Below are positions 46,623 to 57,230 of a DNA stretch of 64,000 nt, piece by piece. This stretch comes from Methanofervidicoccus sp. A16 (lineage in GTDB: Archaea; AGJL01; Methanococci; Methanococcales; Methanococcaceae), in the NCBI RefSeq assembly GCF_003351865.1, contig NZ_CP022242.1, positions 682,001 through 746,000 of the forward strand. Direction: 5' to 3'. Both the position numbers and the translations under genes were made by a program. Every line of letters begins with the position of its first letter. The stretch's first letter is position 1. The notes beneath the pieces were generated by a model. It ran no database searches. It was not told where the DNA came from and saw only the letters and a list, made by a program, of their open reading frames with translations.

Positions 46623-47108
46623 TTGCTACCAGATTATCTAAGAAAGGAGATACTTGTTATAGGATGTGGAAATGTCCTTTTTGGAGATGATGGATTTGGA
46701 TACGAGGTAATAAAGAGGTTGGAAAAAATAGATCTTCCAGATAACGTGGAAGTTATAGATGCAGGGACAGGGAGTGCTTACTATATAATGTCCCTGTTAG
46801 ATGAGGAATCCTCAGTTAAGAAGTTAATAGTTGTCGATACTATAGATTTTGACCTGCCTCCAGGGACTCTAATAAAGTTGGGAGTTGAGGACCTCCCAAG
46901 GATAGGGAAGTACAGTTTTGACGCCCACGATGTACCTTTAGCACCCTACCTCATAGATGCCCATAAGAGAGGCATAGAGGTAGTAATAATAGGTTGCCAA
47001 GGGAAGGAAATAACATGTCCAGATATAAAGATAGGACTATCCAAGGAGGTAGAAGAATCTGTCGAAAAGGCTGTTGAGATGGTCTTAGAGGAGATTAGAA
47101 GGAGATAA
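46623..47108 (+). CDS. Hydrogenase maturation protease, FrhD type
   Basis: A 161-residue protease of the HycI/FrhD group, which trims the C-terminus of a NiFe hydrogenase large subunit after nickel insertion. GCGNVLFGDDGFGYEV near residue 14, with the metal-binding Asp, and SFDAHDVPLAPYL with the second ligand His are seen. The start is TTG 46623, because AGGTGA (46612-46617) ends five bases upstream; a GTG at 46614 overlaps the site. The partner could be F420-reducing hydrogenase. The stop abuts the trpS stop on the other strand. Confidence 0.87.
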   Translation: MLPDYLRKEILVIGCGNVLFGDDGFGYEVIKRLEKIDLPDNVEVIDAGTGSAYYIMSLLDEESSVKKLIVVDTIDFDLPPGTLIKLGVEDLPRIGKYSFDAHDVPLAPYLIDAHKRGIEVVIIGCQGKEITCPDIKIGLSKEVEESVEKAVEMVLEEIRRR

Positions 47109-48266
47109 CTACTTCAAAATATCCCAGGCCTGCTCCCTTGCAACCTCCCTCTTCTCATTTAGATCCTCTAAAAACTCTACCAACTTCTCATAGCACATTT
47201 TTTTACACTTACCACAGGTTAGTTCTCCAGATTTACAATTCTCGTATATTTCCATAAGTTCTCTATCATCCTCTACTAGGTGGTATAGATAGAGTTCATA
47301 CACAATACATCTTTCAGGAATACCTCCGTATTTCTTATGCTCCTCCAAGGTTTCCCTACCTCCAGTTTTACAGGACATTACCTTCTTCCTAAGTTCCTTA
47401 GAGGGTTTATCACTTAGAAATATGGCAGTTTCTTCCTTGGAAGAACTCATCTTACCTCCAGTTAATCCTGTCATAAACCTGTGGTATGTGGAGGATGGAG
47501 ATATAAAGTTGTACTCCTTACATCTCCCAGCGATATCTCTAGTTAATCTTATATGAGGATCCTGATCTATCCCTACAGGTACCAAAACTGGCATTCTCTC
47601 CTCCAGTTGAGGATGGAGTATATCTGCAACCTGAACTATTGGAGCAAAGAGATGTCCTATATTTGTCTCTCCAGTGAAACCGTAGATAGCCTTCATCTCA
47701 CTGAGGTTCACCCTCTTTGCCAACCTTAGAGATAAATCTTTAACTACATTATTCTTAGATTGGAGATAGACGTGGGCATTCTCCAAGTTGAGACCTAGGG
47801 CTATATAGTTAGTTATATACTCCTCAACTGCCAACTTCTTAGTCCTCTCAAAATCCATCTCTCGAGCCCAGTAAGCCTCTAGATCTGCTATTGGTATATA
47901 TATCTCGGCATTATGACTCTGATAATATATAAGTTGATCCACCACCATCTTGTGTCCAAAGTGCATTCTCCCAGAGGGCATCATCCCACTAACTACTGCA
48001 AACCTCTTACCCTCTCTCATACACTCCACTATTTTCTCAAAGTCTCGATGGCCAAATATCACTCCCCTTCTCATTAGATAGTGAGGATTCTCCAGTTTAT
48101 TTAATATGTCTTTGAAGGGTTTTATCCCAAACTTCTCCATAGTCTCTTTATAGTCAATCTCCTCTGAAACTTCCCAAGGTGTTATCAACCTCTCACCATT
48201 TTTAGTGATAGGATAAAAACATAATATATATTGTAATTTTCTCATTAATTTAGATTTTATACTCAT
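47109..48266 (-). CDS. trpS: Tryptophanyl-tRNA synthetase
   Basis: A 385-residue class I synthetase of the archaeal type. The HIGH motif appears as PSGRMHFGHK (97-106) and KMSKS as GGKMSSSKE near residue 272. ITPWEVSEEIDYKETMEKFG is the archaeal N-terminal segment. The C-terminal GELTCGKCKKMC has three cysteines. The start is uncertain, with no clear ribosome binding site before ATG 48266; ATG at residue 8 is an alternative. It follows cysS in the same direction with a 243-base gap. Confidence 0.94.
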   Translation of the reverse strand: MSIKSKLMRKLQYILCFYPITKNGERLITPWEVSEEIDYKETMEKFGIKPFKDILNKLENPHYLMRRGVIFGHRDFEKIVECMREGKRFAVVSGMMPSGRMHFGHKMVVDQLIYYQSHNAEIYIPIADLEAYWAREMDFERTKKLAVEEYITNYIALGLNLENAHVYLQSKNNVVKDLSLRLAKRVNLSEMKAIYGFTGETNIGHLFAPIVQVADILHPQLEERMPVLVPVGIDQDPHIRLTRDIAGRCKEYNFISPSSTYHRFMTGLTGGKMSSSKEETAIFLSDKPSKELRKKVMSCKTGGRETLEEHKKYGGIPERCIVYELYLYHLVEDDRELMEIYENCKSGELTCGKCKKMCYEKLVEFLEDLNEKREVAREQAWDILK

Positions 48267-48509
48267 TTTTCAAAAGTTAAAAAATAAAATATTAATTATT
48301 ATAAATATCATTCCTATCTTCTTTTTTAAAGAGATGGTATAAACAGAATTTCTTCTCTCCTCCTACAATTTTTAGAGCCTTGTAAGGAAAAGGATGGGAT
48401 CTGTCTTTAATATATTTTTCTTATTTTTCCTAAATATTTTTTATATCATAATTTTTATTGTAATATTTACTTTAATGAGAGATTAAAAGGGTTAAAAAAC
48501 TCCCAAAAA

Positions 48510-49934
48510 TTACACCACCCTCTTCCAAAGAGTGCCTTTTGGTGTATCCTCCAATTGGATACCTATCTTTTTTAACTTATCCCTGATCTCATCGGCTAGT
48601 GGGAAATTTTTCTCCTTTCTCAATTTATTACGTATATCTATCAATATATCAACTAGGTGTTTAAACTCTTCATCTTCACTCTGAGAACTCCCATAGTACT
48701 TGTCGAATATGCCAAATATCTCACCAACTATCTTAAAGAAGTCCCTTGCAAGGAGTAGCGTGCTTCTATTAGGTCTGTTAGATGCTGTCATATACCTGTT
48801 AATGCAACTGGAAACTTCAAAGACATATTTAAGAGCCTCTGGAGTGTTGAAGTCGTCATCCATGGCACTGTAGAACTTCATCCAGAGATCAGTTAATGTA
48901 TTGAGGGTCTCTCTATCCTCCCTCTCAAGTTTATACTTTATCTCAGAATCTCTAAGAACGGCGTCGATGTTCTCCAATGTGTTGTAAAGTCTCTCCAAGG
49001 TATTCATGGTATCCTTTAACCCTTCCTCACTGTACTCTAGTGGAGATCTGTAATGTCTCTGAAGTAGGAAAAACCTTACAACCTCAGGATCGTACCTTCT
49101 TAGAATCTCTTTAAGGGTTACAAAGTTCCCTAAACTTTTACTCATTTTCTCATCATCTACAGTTACAAAACCTGTATGTATCCAGTACTTAACCCAGGGA
49201 CTTTTACCTGTATAGGCCTCACTTTGGGCTATCTCGTTTTCATGGTGTGGGAATATAAGATCACTACCTCCTCCATGGATATCAAAACACTCCCCAAGGT
49301 ACTTAATAGCCATGGCTGAGCACTCTATATGCCATGCAGGTCTTCCCTTTCCCCAGGGGCTGTCCCAAGATGGTTCCCCAGGTTTTGCAAACTTCCACAG
49401 TGCAAAATCTGCAGGATCTCTTTTATTGGGATCTTCAACTCTATGTATCTTCTCTTCATCTAACTTTACATTACTTAACTTTCCATAATCCTTAAACTTC
49501 TTAACATGGAAGTACACTCCACCTTTAGATACATAGGCGTATCCCTTTTTTATCAATATATCTATAAATTCAATTATATCATCTATATGCTCTGAAACCC
49601 TTGGATAGATATCTGCACCTTTAACCTTTAATTTTTCCATATCCTTAAGGAAGGATCTTATATATTTGTTGGTGAGACCCTCTATAGGTACTCCTTCCCT
49701 CTTACTACGATCTATGATCTTGTCATCGATATCTGTAAAGTTCATAACAAGCCTTACAATGTAATTTCTATGTTCCAAGTATCTCCTTATGAGATCAAAG
49801 GCTACGTAAGTCCTACCATGTCCTAGATGGGCTTCGTCGTAGACTGTGGGACCACAGATGTACATCTTAACTATAGGTTTTTCAAGGGGTATAAATTCCT
49901 CCTTTTTCTTTGTTAGTGTGTTGTAGATCTTCAT
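48510..49934 (-). CDS. cysS: Cysteinyl-tRNA synthetase
   Basis: A 474-residue class I synthetase. HLGHGRTY (36-43) is the HIGH motif, KMSKSLGNF the KMSKS motif, and the zinc ligands are in CGPTVYD (C27), ECSAMA and HHENE. ATG 49934 follows GTGAT; the GTG at 49943 is part of that site. Several Methanococcales and other methanogens lack this gene and charge tRNA-Cys through SepRS and SepCysS, so its presence is a taxonomic clue. Length is normal and nothing suggests decay. Confidence 0.95.
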   Translation of the reverse strand: MKIYNTLTKKKEEFIPLEKPIVKMYICGPTVYDEAHLGHGRTYVAFDLIRRYLEHRNYIVRLVMNFTDIDDKIIDRSKREGVPIEGLTNKYIRSFLKDMEKLKVKGADIYPRVSEHIDDIIEFIDILIKKGYAYVSKGGVYFHVKKFKDYGKLSNVKLDEEKIHRVEDPNKRDPADFALWKFAKPGEPSWDSPWGKGRPAWHIECSAMAIKYLGECFDIHGGGSDLIFPHHENEIAQSEAYTGKSPWVKYWIHTGFVTVDDEKMSKSLGNFVTLKEILRRYDPEVVRFFLLQRHYRSPLEYSEEGLKDTMNTLERLYNTLENIDAVLRDSEIKYKLEREDRETLNTLTDLWMKFYSAMDDDFNTPEALKYVFEVSSCINRYMTASNRPNRSTLLLARDFFKIVGEIFGIFDKYYGSSQSEDEEFKHLVDILIDIRNKLRKEKNFPLADEIRDKLKKIGIQLEDTPKGTLWKRVV

Positions 49935-50369
49935 AGGTATCACGTAACTTTTTAGAGTGGTAGCAAATATGGTAAGAAGCCAGCCTCTTTTTTAATGATT
50001 AGATTATCTTAACCCTCTATTTAAATGATTCAATAACCTTATTTATTTTTATAATTTTTATACTCAATCACATAACATTATTTAAACTTATAATAATCTT
50101 GATTTCCAATAAGATAATAATTAAAATAATAAAAATAATTAAAAAAAAACGATAAGAAACTGTTAAAAAGTGGTAGGTAGTTAGCGAAAATTCTCTCCTC
50201 TCCCTCTACTGTCAAGGATCATCTAAGGAGAGGGTGTTTAATTATTGTTATTATCTCCTTGGAGTACCCTGAGAACTGGAAAAACCCTTAAAGGAGGCAG
50301 ATTTATATCTACAAAAACACTGAGAATTTATTTATAATTTTTGTTATTTTTTTACTTTACTTTATTTTA
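49935..50369. other. AT-rich intergenic region before the 50419 element
   Basis: No gene seen. CTCTCCTCTCCCTCTACT (50198-50215) and AAGGAGAGGGTGTTT (50225-50239) are imperfectly complementary and could form a hairpin, the only GC-richer spot here. Confidence 0.35.
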
Positions 50370-50745
50370 ACCCAGTTTCCATCAAAAATAATAAAAATAA
50401 TAAAAAAGACTGGAAAAAACCTTAGTTTCCATCAGTAGTGATTAAAAGAACGATGAAAATGATAATTGTTATAATAATAAAAATCATAATGAAAATAATC
50501 AGTATAAAATCTATATAAAAACTATTGAATATCTTAAGATCCTTCCGAACCCTTAGGTAAGATAAGGAATCATATTCTGGTATTCACTATATTTAAAAGA
50601 TATTCAGAAGATAATTCTCCTTCACTCTTCTTTTTAAAATGCTGTATCTGATGATGATAGGAGTTTTCTATTTTTTAAACATTTCTTTTTTTTTATTTAT
50701 TATTTTTGTAATTATTAATTGTTATTTTTTAAACTATTATCAAAA
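50370..50745 (+). mobile_element. Inverted-end element (type 1), right end missing, with a fragment before it
   Basis: The element proper starts at 50419 with ACCTTAGTTTCCATCAGTAG and keeps the family core (GATCCTTCCGAACCCTTAGG; TATTCTGGTATTCAC; CTTCACTCTTCTTTTTAAAA). The right inverted end is lost: AAACTATTATCAAAAG runs straight to the arfB stop codon at 50750. The 49 bases before it (ACCCAGTTTCCATCA onward) match a type 2 end, the same arrangement as at 34474-34559. Confidence 0.6.
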
Positions 50746-50749
50746 GTAT

Positions 50750-51430
50750 CTAATTGATCAACTCCCTAATACACCCTATACATTCCTCTATAGATCTCTT
50801 AAGTATCTCCTCTCCAAGTTTTCTATCTATTTTAACCCCGTACTTCTCAACAACCTTCGCATCCCTGTCTATCAACTTATTACTCTCCCTAGCCTCCTTC
50901 AACCCCACCATACCTATCTCAGGATACTTACTAGGATGATGATCCTCTATTTTATCCTCCCTTCCAATACCAATAACACTTCCAACAGATACCTCTTCAG
51001 TTCCTGCATGGATAAACGTTATATTCTTCATTACTATCCTCATGTTAAACTCCCTCTCTAAATCACCTAAGTACCTGGAGATAAGAACATTACCTCCATG
51101 GCAATTTACTATCAATATCTTTTTAATACCTAACCTCCTACTCCAGGAGAGTATAAACCTTAAGTAATCTACTACCTCCTCAGGTTTATTGTGTACCCCA
51201 TGTTTTACATAAGGGTACTCCGTTGAGGGCAATACTACCCCTAAGAATTTTGCACCTGTTATTATAGAAACTTTCAGTGCTATATAGGATGCTATCTTTG
51301 CATCTGTATCTATGGGAAGTACAGAGCCGTGATTCTCTAAGAATGAACCTAAGGCGATAACTCCTATCTCATGAACTCTCTTATCTATTATATTTCCTGC
51401 CTCCCATCTCAGTTCCAATCTATCCCTCAT
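50750..51430 (-). CDS. arfB: FAPy deformylase ArfB (creatininase family)
   Basis: A 226-residue creatininase-like metalloenzyme. In methanogens ArfB removes the formyl group from the GTP-derived pyrimidine, an early step to F420 and riboflavin. Metal-binding parts are [16 protein letters not shown] (E32, H34, D41, D43) and VNCHGGN (H111), with [17 protein letters not shown] between. The ATG lies inside the end of the acyl-CoA synthetase gene (11-base overlap), so the two are coupled. The stop codon is five bases from the truncated element at 50419. Confidence 0.82.
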   Translation of the reverse strand: MRDRLELRWEAGNIIDKRVHEIGVIALGSFLENHGSVLPIDTDAKIASYIALKVSIITGAKFLGVVLPSTEYPYVKHGVHNKPEEVVDYLRFILSWSRRLGIKKILIVNCHGGNVLISRYLGDLEREFNMRIVMKNITFIHAGTEEVSVGSVIGIGREDKIEDHHPSKYPEIGMVGLKEARESNKLIDRDAKVVEKYGVKIDRKLGEEILKRSIEECIGCIRELIN

Positions 51431-53540
51431 CTTCAGTGATTATCAGTGCATCCCCTACATATCCCCCTTTACCCTCCTCCTTTACAAAGAGTGGATTTAT
51501 ATCTATCTCCCATATCTCTGGATACAACTCCATAATTAAACCGAGTTTTACCATGGTATCTACTACAAAATCTATATCCCTCCTTGGACGTCCCCTTATC
51601 CCCTCTAACACCTTGTAGGATTTTAACTCCTTTAGAGTATCCAAGGCGTACTCCCTTGTAATGGGATGGATTGCAAAGGAGACGTCCTTCATCACCTCCA
51701 CAAACACCCCTCCCAACCCCACCATGATCACTGGACCGAACACCCTATCTCTCTTTCCCCCTAGGATAAGTTCCATCCCCTCGATGTACTCCTCTATAAG
51801 CACTCCGTCTATTTTACCTTTAATTCCTCTCTCCCTTAGATAATCCTCTCCTCTTTCCATAATCCTGTGGAAAGTCTCTCTAACATCCTCTGGTTTTACC
51901 ACAACACAGTTGATATCAGATTTATGAGGTATATACTTCGAGCATATCTTCATCACAACGTCTCCCAAAATACTACCGTAATACTTAGCCTCCTCTGGAG
52001 TTTTTGCTAAATACCCTCTAGGTACCTTTATACCATGGAGTTTTAAGAATCTCTTTGAGTTGTACTCGTTAGGATTACTTAGGAGTTCCCTTATAGTATC
52101 TAAATTCTCCTCCTTAACCTTCATCAGTTGGGATCTTATATCCTCCAAGTACTCACAGTCATCCTCCTGTACCTTCATAACACTGTACTTATAGGAACGG
52201 GAGAGTACCTCTACACCATTCTCCGGTGATATATAGGCAGGGACTCCATTTTTCCTTAAATAACTCTTTGAGCCCTTTATGGATACACCTCCAACGAAGG
52301 AGGCTACTATCGCCTTGGACAACCCCCTCCTCTCTATCTCTCTCTTTATATCTACCACAACCTCTGCAACCTCTAAGGGTTTCGTCATCTCCTGAGGTGT
52401 AAGTATTACAAGTATGCCGTCTATATTTTTATCCTCTATAAGAGTTTCTAAGGCATGTCTGTACCTATCAGTATCTGCGTCCCCTATGAGATCCTGTGGG
52501 TTAGATACAGAGGATGTAGGTGGAAGATGTCTTCTCAACTTCTCCACTGTGGAGGGTTCAAAATCAGGAAGTGTTAAACCATACCTCCTACAACTGTCTG
52601 CAGCCATTACACCAAAGCCCCCTGCATTAGTAATAATTCCCAATCTATTCCCCCTCATAAGAGGCTGTGTAGAGAATAGGTGCATCAGATCTACCAACTC
52701 CTCGAAGGTTTCCACCGTAAGAACCTTCCCCTTTTTAAATACTGCATTGTATATCTCTATATCCCCCGCCAAACTTCCAGTATGGGAGGAGATAGCCCTG
52801 GCTCCCTCTTCAGATCTACCTCCTTTAAGTGCTATTATCGGTTTAACCTTTGCCAACCTCCTTGCACTGTCTATAAATCTTTTATCCTTAATACTCTCTA
52901 TATAGAGCACAACTACCTTGGTGGTGTTGTCCTGTATAAGGTACTCTAATATATCACTCTCCCGTACATCTACCTTATTTCCTAAACTTACTATCTTGGA
53001 AAACCCTAGATTTAAGAGAGGAGCGATATCTAACACAGCAGTTATCAGCGCCCCACTCTGGGATATAAATGTAATGTTGCCCTCTGCAAAATACCCCTTA
53101 CTGAAGGATGCATTTAACCTGTTGTACATGTTAATTATACCGAGGCAGTTGGGACCGATTATCCTTATATTATACTTTTTACCTATCTTTCTTATCTCCT
53201 CCTCCAGATGGTAATTACCTACCTCTGAAAAACCTGCTGAGATAACAACTGCCCCCTTTACACCTTTCTCCCCACACTCCTCCAACACCTTAGGCACGTA
53301 CTCTGCAGGTACAACTATAACTGCCAGATCTATACTCTCCTCTGGAACATCCAATACTGATTTATAGCATTTGAAACCTAATACTTCACTGTACTTTGGA
53401 TTTACAGGATACACTCTGTTATTGGGATTGTACTCTACGAAAACTTTTAAATTCTTCATTATTGAATAACCTACCTTTCCCTTAGTGTTGGAGGCACCAA
53501 TTACTGCAACAGATCTTGGATTGAAAATAGCTTCTAACAT
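51420..53540 (-). CDS. acdAB: ADP-forming acetyl-CoA (acyl-CoA) synthetase, fused alpha-beta
   Basis: A 706-residue single-chain NDP-forming acyl-CoA synthetase. The CoA-binding domain starts with [17 protein letters not shown], the succinyl-CoA synthetase-like part holds [11 protein letters not shown], and the phosphorylated His is H253 in SSHTGSLAG. The C-terminal 220 residues form the ATP-grasp beta part ([18 protein letters not shown] to [11 protein letters not shown]). It interconverts acetyl-CoA, ADP and phosphate with acetate and ATP. The preferred acid is not evident. Confidence 0.92.
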   Translation of the reverse strand: MLEAIFNPRSVAVIGASNTKGKVGYSIMKNLKVFVEYNPNNRVYPVNPKYSEVLGFKCYKSVLDVPEESIDLAVIVVPAEYVPKVLEECGEKGVKGAVVISAGFSEVGNYHLEEEIRKIGKKYNIRIIGPNCLGIINMYNRLNASFSKGYFAEGNITFISQSGALITAVLDIAPLLNLGFSKIVSLGNKVDVRESDILEYLIQDNTTKVVVLYIESIKDKRFIDSARRLAKVKPIIALKGGRSEEGARAISSHTGSLAGDIEIYNAVFKKGKVLTVETFEELVDLMHLFSTQPLMRGNRLGIITNAGGFGVMAADSCRRYGLTLPDFEPSTVEKLRRHLPPTSSVSNPQDLIGDADTDRYRHALETLIEDKNIDGILVILTPQEMTKPLEVAEVVVDIKREIERRGLSKAIVASFVGGVSIKGSKSYLRKNGVPAYISPENGVEVLSRSYKYSVMKVQEDDCEYLEDIRSQLMKVKEENLDTIRELLSNPNEYNSKRFLKLHGIKVPRGYLAKTPEEAKYYGSILGDVVMKICSKYIPHKSDINCVVVKPEDVRETFHRIMERGEDYLRERGIKGKIDGVLIEEYIEGMELILGGKRDRVFGPVIMVGLGGVFVEVMKDVSFAIHPITREYALDTLKELKSYKVLEGIRGRPRRDIDFVVDTMVKLGLIMELYPEIWEIDINPLFVKEEGKGGYVGDALIITEDEG

Positions 53541-54136
53541 AATATATCCCTATATATTACACTTTATCCACACTAATAAATGCTATCACAGAGATTTTAA
53601 CCTCGTTTCTTAGGGATTCGAAAGTATCTAAATAAGAGTGAATAATTAAAGGGTTTTTATTAACTTATTATACTATATTTTACCAAGTATAAAAGGATTT
53701 TACAGTGATACAGTTAAAAATTAAGTATAAAAAATATTTTTTTCTCATTTTATGTTTAAATCCATTAACTGCTAGGAAAGTCCATTTTTTCTTTACCAGT
53801 GTTTATATGTGCCTAAGGAGTATAATCTGTTATTAGACATTAATTAATAATAAAAATTTCTAATAAAAAAAGAATTGATAGAAATCTCGCTCATTTCCAG
53901 TATTCAGTGTTAAATCAGAAGACAAATAAATAGATCTTATTTTTTTAAACTTTTTTAAACTATTTATTCTTTTTTATTTTTAATTATTAATTTAAAAATC
54001 TGTTTATAATCACTACTTCAAGAAATAGATATTTAAAAATATTATTATCGCCCTAGCCTATTATATATTAAAGATATTTATACCATATCCCCCTACTAAA
54101 CTATAAAAATATCCCAAAATTCAATGGAGGTACAAT
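53541..54136. other. Intergenic region between divergent acdAB and aglB
   Basis: No ORF seen. It holds a short-repeat copy at 53783-53826. CCTATTATATATTAAAG (54057-54073) is a TATA-like element suited to aglB, with a start site expected near 54095. Confidence 0.4.
53783..53826 (-). repeat. Short dispersed repeat copy
   Basis: On this strand it reads TATACTCCTTAGGCACATAT then AAACACTGGTAAAGAAAAAA, agreeing with the copies at 35005 and 44229. Confidence 0.45.
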
Positions 54137-56746
54137 ATGAAAGAGGTATTAGAAAAGATCCATAAATTTTTTAAAAAATATGAACATCTAAAGTTAATCC
54201 TTATTCTGCTACTTATAGGATTAATGAGTTTCCAACTGAGGGCCCAGCCTGCAGATATGGGATTCACTGACAATGAAGCATTAAAGAAGATGTTCGCCGA
54301 TGAAAATGGGAGGATGTACCTTGTTGCATTGGATCCCTACTACTACCTGAGACTCACTGAAAACTACTACAACCACGGTCACCTTGGAGAGACCTTGAAA
54401 TATATAGATGGAAAGTGGGTACCTTACGACACCTGTCAATATGCTCCCCCTGGTCACCCCATAACTAGACCTGTACCAGCAATAACCTATGCAACGATTG
54501 CAGTGTATGAGATATGGCACTCCTTAGATCCGACAGTAACCCTAATGAATGCAGCCTTCTGGGTACCACCTCTTCTAAGTATCCTCTTGGGAATACCTAT
54601 ATTCTTCATAGTTAGAAGGGTTACCAGGAGTAATATCGGTGGAATCGTAGGGGCACTGCTCATAGTCTCTACACCTGCACTACTTTATAAGACCTCTGCA
54701 GGTTTTGCAGATACCCCTATATTTGAAATACTGCCTATACTCTTCATAGTATGGTTTATTATGGAGGCACTTCACAACCAGAGGAACTTTAAGTTATCCC
54801 TTATATACACTATCTTGGCAACACTTACAATGGCACTGGCACCAAGGATGTGGACTGGTTGGTGGTACGGATATAACGTAGTAGCAGTGTTTCTAATACT
54901 CTATACAATATACACTCTCCTCGTAAGTAGATACAAAGATAAAATACCTCTTCCTCTGGTAGTGGATGATGTAAAGAGACTTCTACCTATAGTAGGTATC
55001 TTCATCCTTGGAGGGGCCCTCTTAATATCTCTACTCTATGGTGTAAATGTTTTCATAAATGGAGTTCTCTCACCATTTGAATTTATTAAAATAAAGGAGA
55101 CTACTAAAGCTACAGGTTGGCCTAACGTATTTACTACAGTATCTGAACTTCAGACACCAACACTTAAAGAAATTATAGATGGGGCATTGGGAGATCCTCT
55201 GCTATTTGTATTAGGTGTTTTAGGGATATTGACCTCCTTTATCTCGATGAGGTATGAAAAGGAAGGTATTAAAATAGATCTCAAATACGCCCTCCTCCTT
55301 ACACTATGGCTTATTGCAACATTCTACGCTGCTACAAAAGGAATAAGGTTTATCGGTTTAATGGTACCTCCACTATGTATAGGTGTAGGTATATTAATTG
55401 GGCAGTTGGTGAATGTTATAAAGAGGAGAGATGACGAATTAACAAAGTGGATAATATACCCAACAGTTGGGATACTCTTCCTCATTGCCCTATATAAGAC
55501 ACTTCCAAAGATACCGAAGATCATACTACCTACAACTTACGTTCCTATTGCCGCCTATGGACTTCTCCTCGTTCTAGTAATACTTAGTATATATAAGATT
55601 ATAGATATAGTGGTTTCCTACAACAACAGAATGAAAAAGGTTGCTACTTTACTACTGGCACTGTCCCTAGTCTTACCTCCTTTGGCCAGTGCTGTCCCCT
55701 TCTATACTGCACCAACATTTAACAACGGGTGGAAGGAAGGTTTAGACTGGATAAAAGAGGAAACGCCAAATAACACTGTGATCACCTGTTGGTGGGATAA
55801 CGGTCATATATACACCTGGGCTACTAGAAAGATGGTAACCTTCGATGGAGGATCCCAAAACTCCCCAAGGGCCTACTGGGTAGGTAGAGCCTTTGCTACA
55901 TCTAATGAAAACCTATCAGTAGGTATAATTAGGATGCTTGCTACAAGTGGAGATAAGGCCTTTGAAAGAGGAGGTATCTTGATGAACTACACCAATAACA
56001 GCGTGTCTATGACAGTTAAAATACTCAACGAGATACTTCCTCTAAGTAGAAGTGAGGCGTATAAAATACTTACTGAGAAGTACCACCTAAGTGATGAAGA
56101 TGCTGAAATACTCCTAAATTACACCCATCCAGAACAACCTAATCCAGATTATCTCATCACCTACAACAGAATGACTGATATAGCCTCTGTCTGGAGTATG
56201 TTTGGCTTCTGGAATTTCGATCTACCTCCAGAAACTCCTAACTATAAAAGAGAGAAAGGGTTTTATATGCGACTACCTGGAGGAGATGGATCTTTTATTA
56301 ACAACTCCTTAATAGTTAAAGTACCTATTCAAAACAGGGAAAACTACATGATTTTAAATCTCATTGTAATAAAGAACAATACACTCTACAGTTATGATAT
56401 AGCCTACGATGTGAATAGAAATGCTATAGTAGGTGAAAATATAACAGGATTCCACAAGGTTGTTGTAAAATATGGAGATAAGTTATACGAGAAGGTATTT
56501 AATGAGAAGGGTACTTACAGTTTAATTGTTAGATTGGAACCTTTAGATAACCAAACATACCTGGCATACGCATGGATATCAACGAGGAACTTAGAGGATA
56601 GTATATATACAAAACTTCACTTCTTAGACGGTGCTGGGTTGAAACATATTAGACTGGTTAAGGCTACATGGGATCCTACGCATCCAGGGATACAGCCAGG
56701 ATTTAAGATATACAGAGTAGATTATGGAGAAGAGTATTTAAATTAA
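54137..56746 (+). CDS. aglB: Oligosaccharyltransferase AglB (STT3 family)
   Basis: An 869-residue membrane enzyme that transfers the lipid-linked glycan to Asn in surface proteins such as S-layer protein. The N-terminal half has about a dozen membrane helices, with an acidic loop (DPYYYLRLTENYYNHGH, near residues 66-82) that carries the metal-binding D. The catalytic WWDNG motif is at 552-556, followed by a soluble C-terminal domain. GGAGG precedes the ATG. WecC and the GT4 enzyme elsewhere in the window could act in the same glycan pathway. Confidence 0.95.
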   Translation: MKEVLEKIHKFFKKYEHLKLILILLLIGLMSFQLRAQPADMGFTDNEALKKMFADENGRMYLVALDPYYYLRLTENYYNHGHLGETLKYIDGKWVPYDTCQYAPPGHPITRPVPAITYATIAVYEIWHSLDPTVTLMNAAFWVPPLLSILLGIPIFFIVRRVTRSNIGGIVGALLIVSTPALLYKTSAGFADTPIFEILPILFIVWFIMEALHNQRNFKLSLIYTILATLTMALAPRMWTGWWYGYNVVAVFLILYTIYTLLVSRYKDKIPLPLVVDDVKRLLPIVGIFILGGALLISLLYGVNVFINGVLSPFEFIKIKETTKATGWPNVFTTVSELQTPTLKEIIDGALGDPLLFVLGVLGILTSFISMRYEKEGIKIDLKYALLLTLWLIATFYAATKGIRFIGLMVPPLCIGVGILIGQLVNVIKRRDDELTKWIIYPTVGILFLIALYKTLPKIPKIILPTTYVPIAAYGLLLVLVILSIYKIIDIVVSYNNRMKKVATLLLALSLVLPPLASAVPFYTAPTFNNGWKEGLDWIKEETPNNTVITCWWDNGHIYTWATRKMVTFDGGSQNSPRAYWVGRAFATSNENLSVGIIRMLATSGDKAFERGGILMNYTNNSVSMTVKILNEILPLSRSEAYKILTEKYHLSDEDAEILLNYTHPEQPNPDYLITYNRMTDIASVWSMFGFWNFDLPPETPNYKREKGFYMRLPGGDGSFINNSLIVKVPIQNRENYMILNLIVIKNNTLYSYDIAYDVNRNAIVGENITGFHKVVVKYGDKLYEKVFNEKGTYSLIVRLEPLDNQTYLAYAWISTRNLEDSIYTKLHFLDGAGLKHIRLVKATWDPTHPGIQPGFKIYRVDYGEEYLN

Positions 56747-57044
56747 TTTTTTCTTCTTTTTTATTATAATTTTAATTAAATTAATAAAAATAAATTATTA
56801 AAAATAAAAAAGATGAAGAATGTTTTATAGAGAAATGAATATGGTAGTTAGTCATTTATTAGAATGTCCTATAAATAAAGGTAGATCCCAGTTGTTATTG
56901 GTTCTATTTGGACAGTGATCTATCTTCATATAATTGTTAACTACTGTATTATTTTTTAATATTTTTATCCTAATGTTTTTATAATAAGCAATTTTAATAT
57001 AGTAAAGTCTTGAAAATTTTATAAAATTATCAACGAGTGATACC

Positions 57045-57209
57045 ATGGCAAGAAGAGATGAAGATAGGGGGTTGGCCACAAGTGCAGGATTGATTAGGTA
57101 CATGGATACAGACATTTCAAAGATAAAGATATCTCCTGAAAAGGTATTGGGAATTACAGTCTCTATAATTATCTTAGAGGTTATTCTAAACTACGGTATT
57201 TTTATTTAA
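57045..57209 (+). CDS. secG: Preprotein translocase subunit SecG (Sec61 beta)
   Basis: A 54-residue single-span protein. [16 protein letters not shown] at residues 8-23 and a C-terminal helix ([20 protein letters not shown]) match archaeal Sec61 beta. GAGTGAT precedes the ATG. trpB starts 21 bases after the stop. The gene is too short for many gene finders; it was read from the sequence. Confidence 0.93.
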   Translation: MARRDEDRGLATSAGLIRYMDTDISKIKISPEKVLGITVSIIILEVILNYGIFI

Positions 57210-57230
57210 AAAATAGACGGTGATAAAATA

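Noticed and set aside
50639-51061. A 140-codon + strand ORF over the 50419 element and arfB
   Set aside because: It begins in the repeat element and continues antisense to arfB. No ribosome binding site and no recognisable protein.
52414-52905. A 163-codon + strand ORF opposite acdAB
   Set aside because: Mirror ORF of a highly conserved gene. No start signal or family match.
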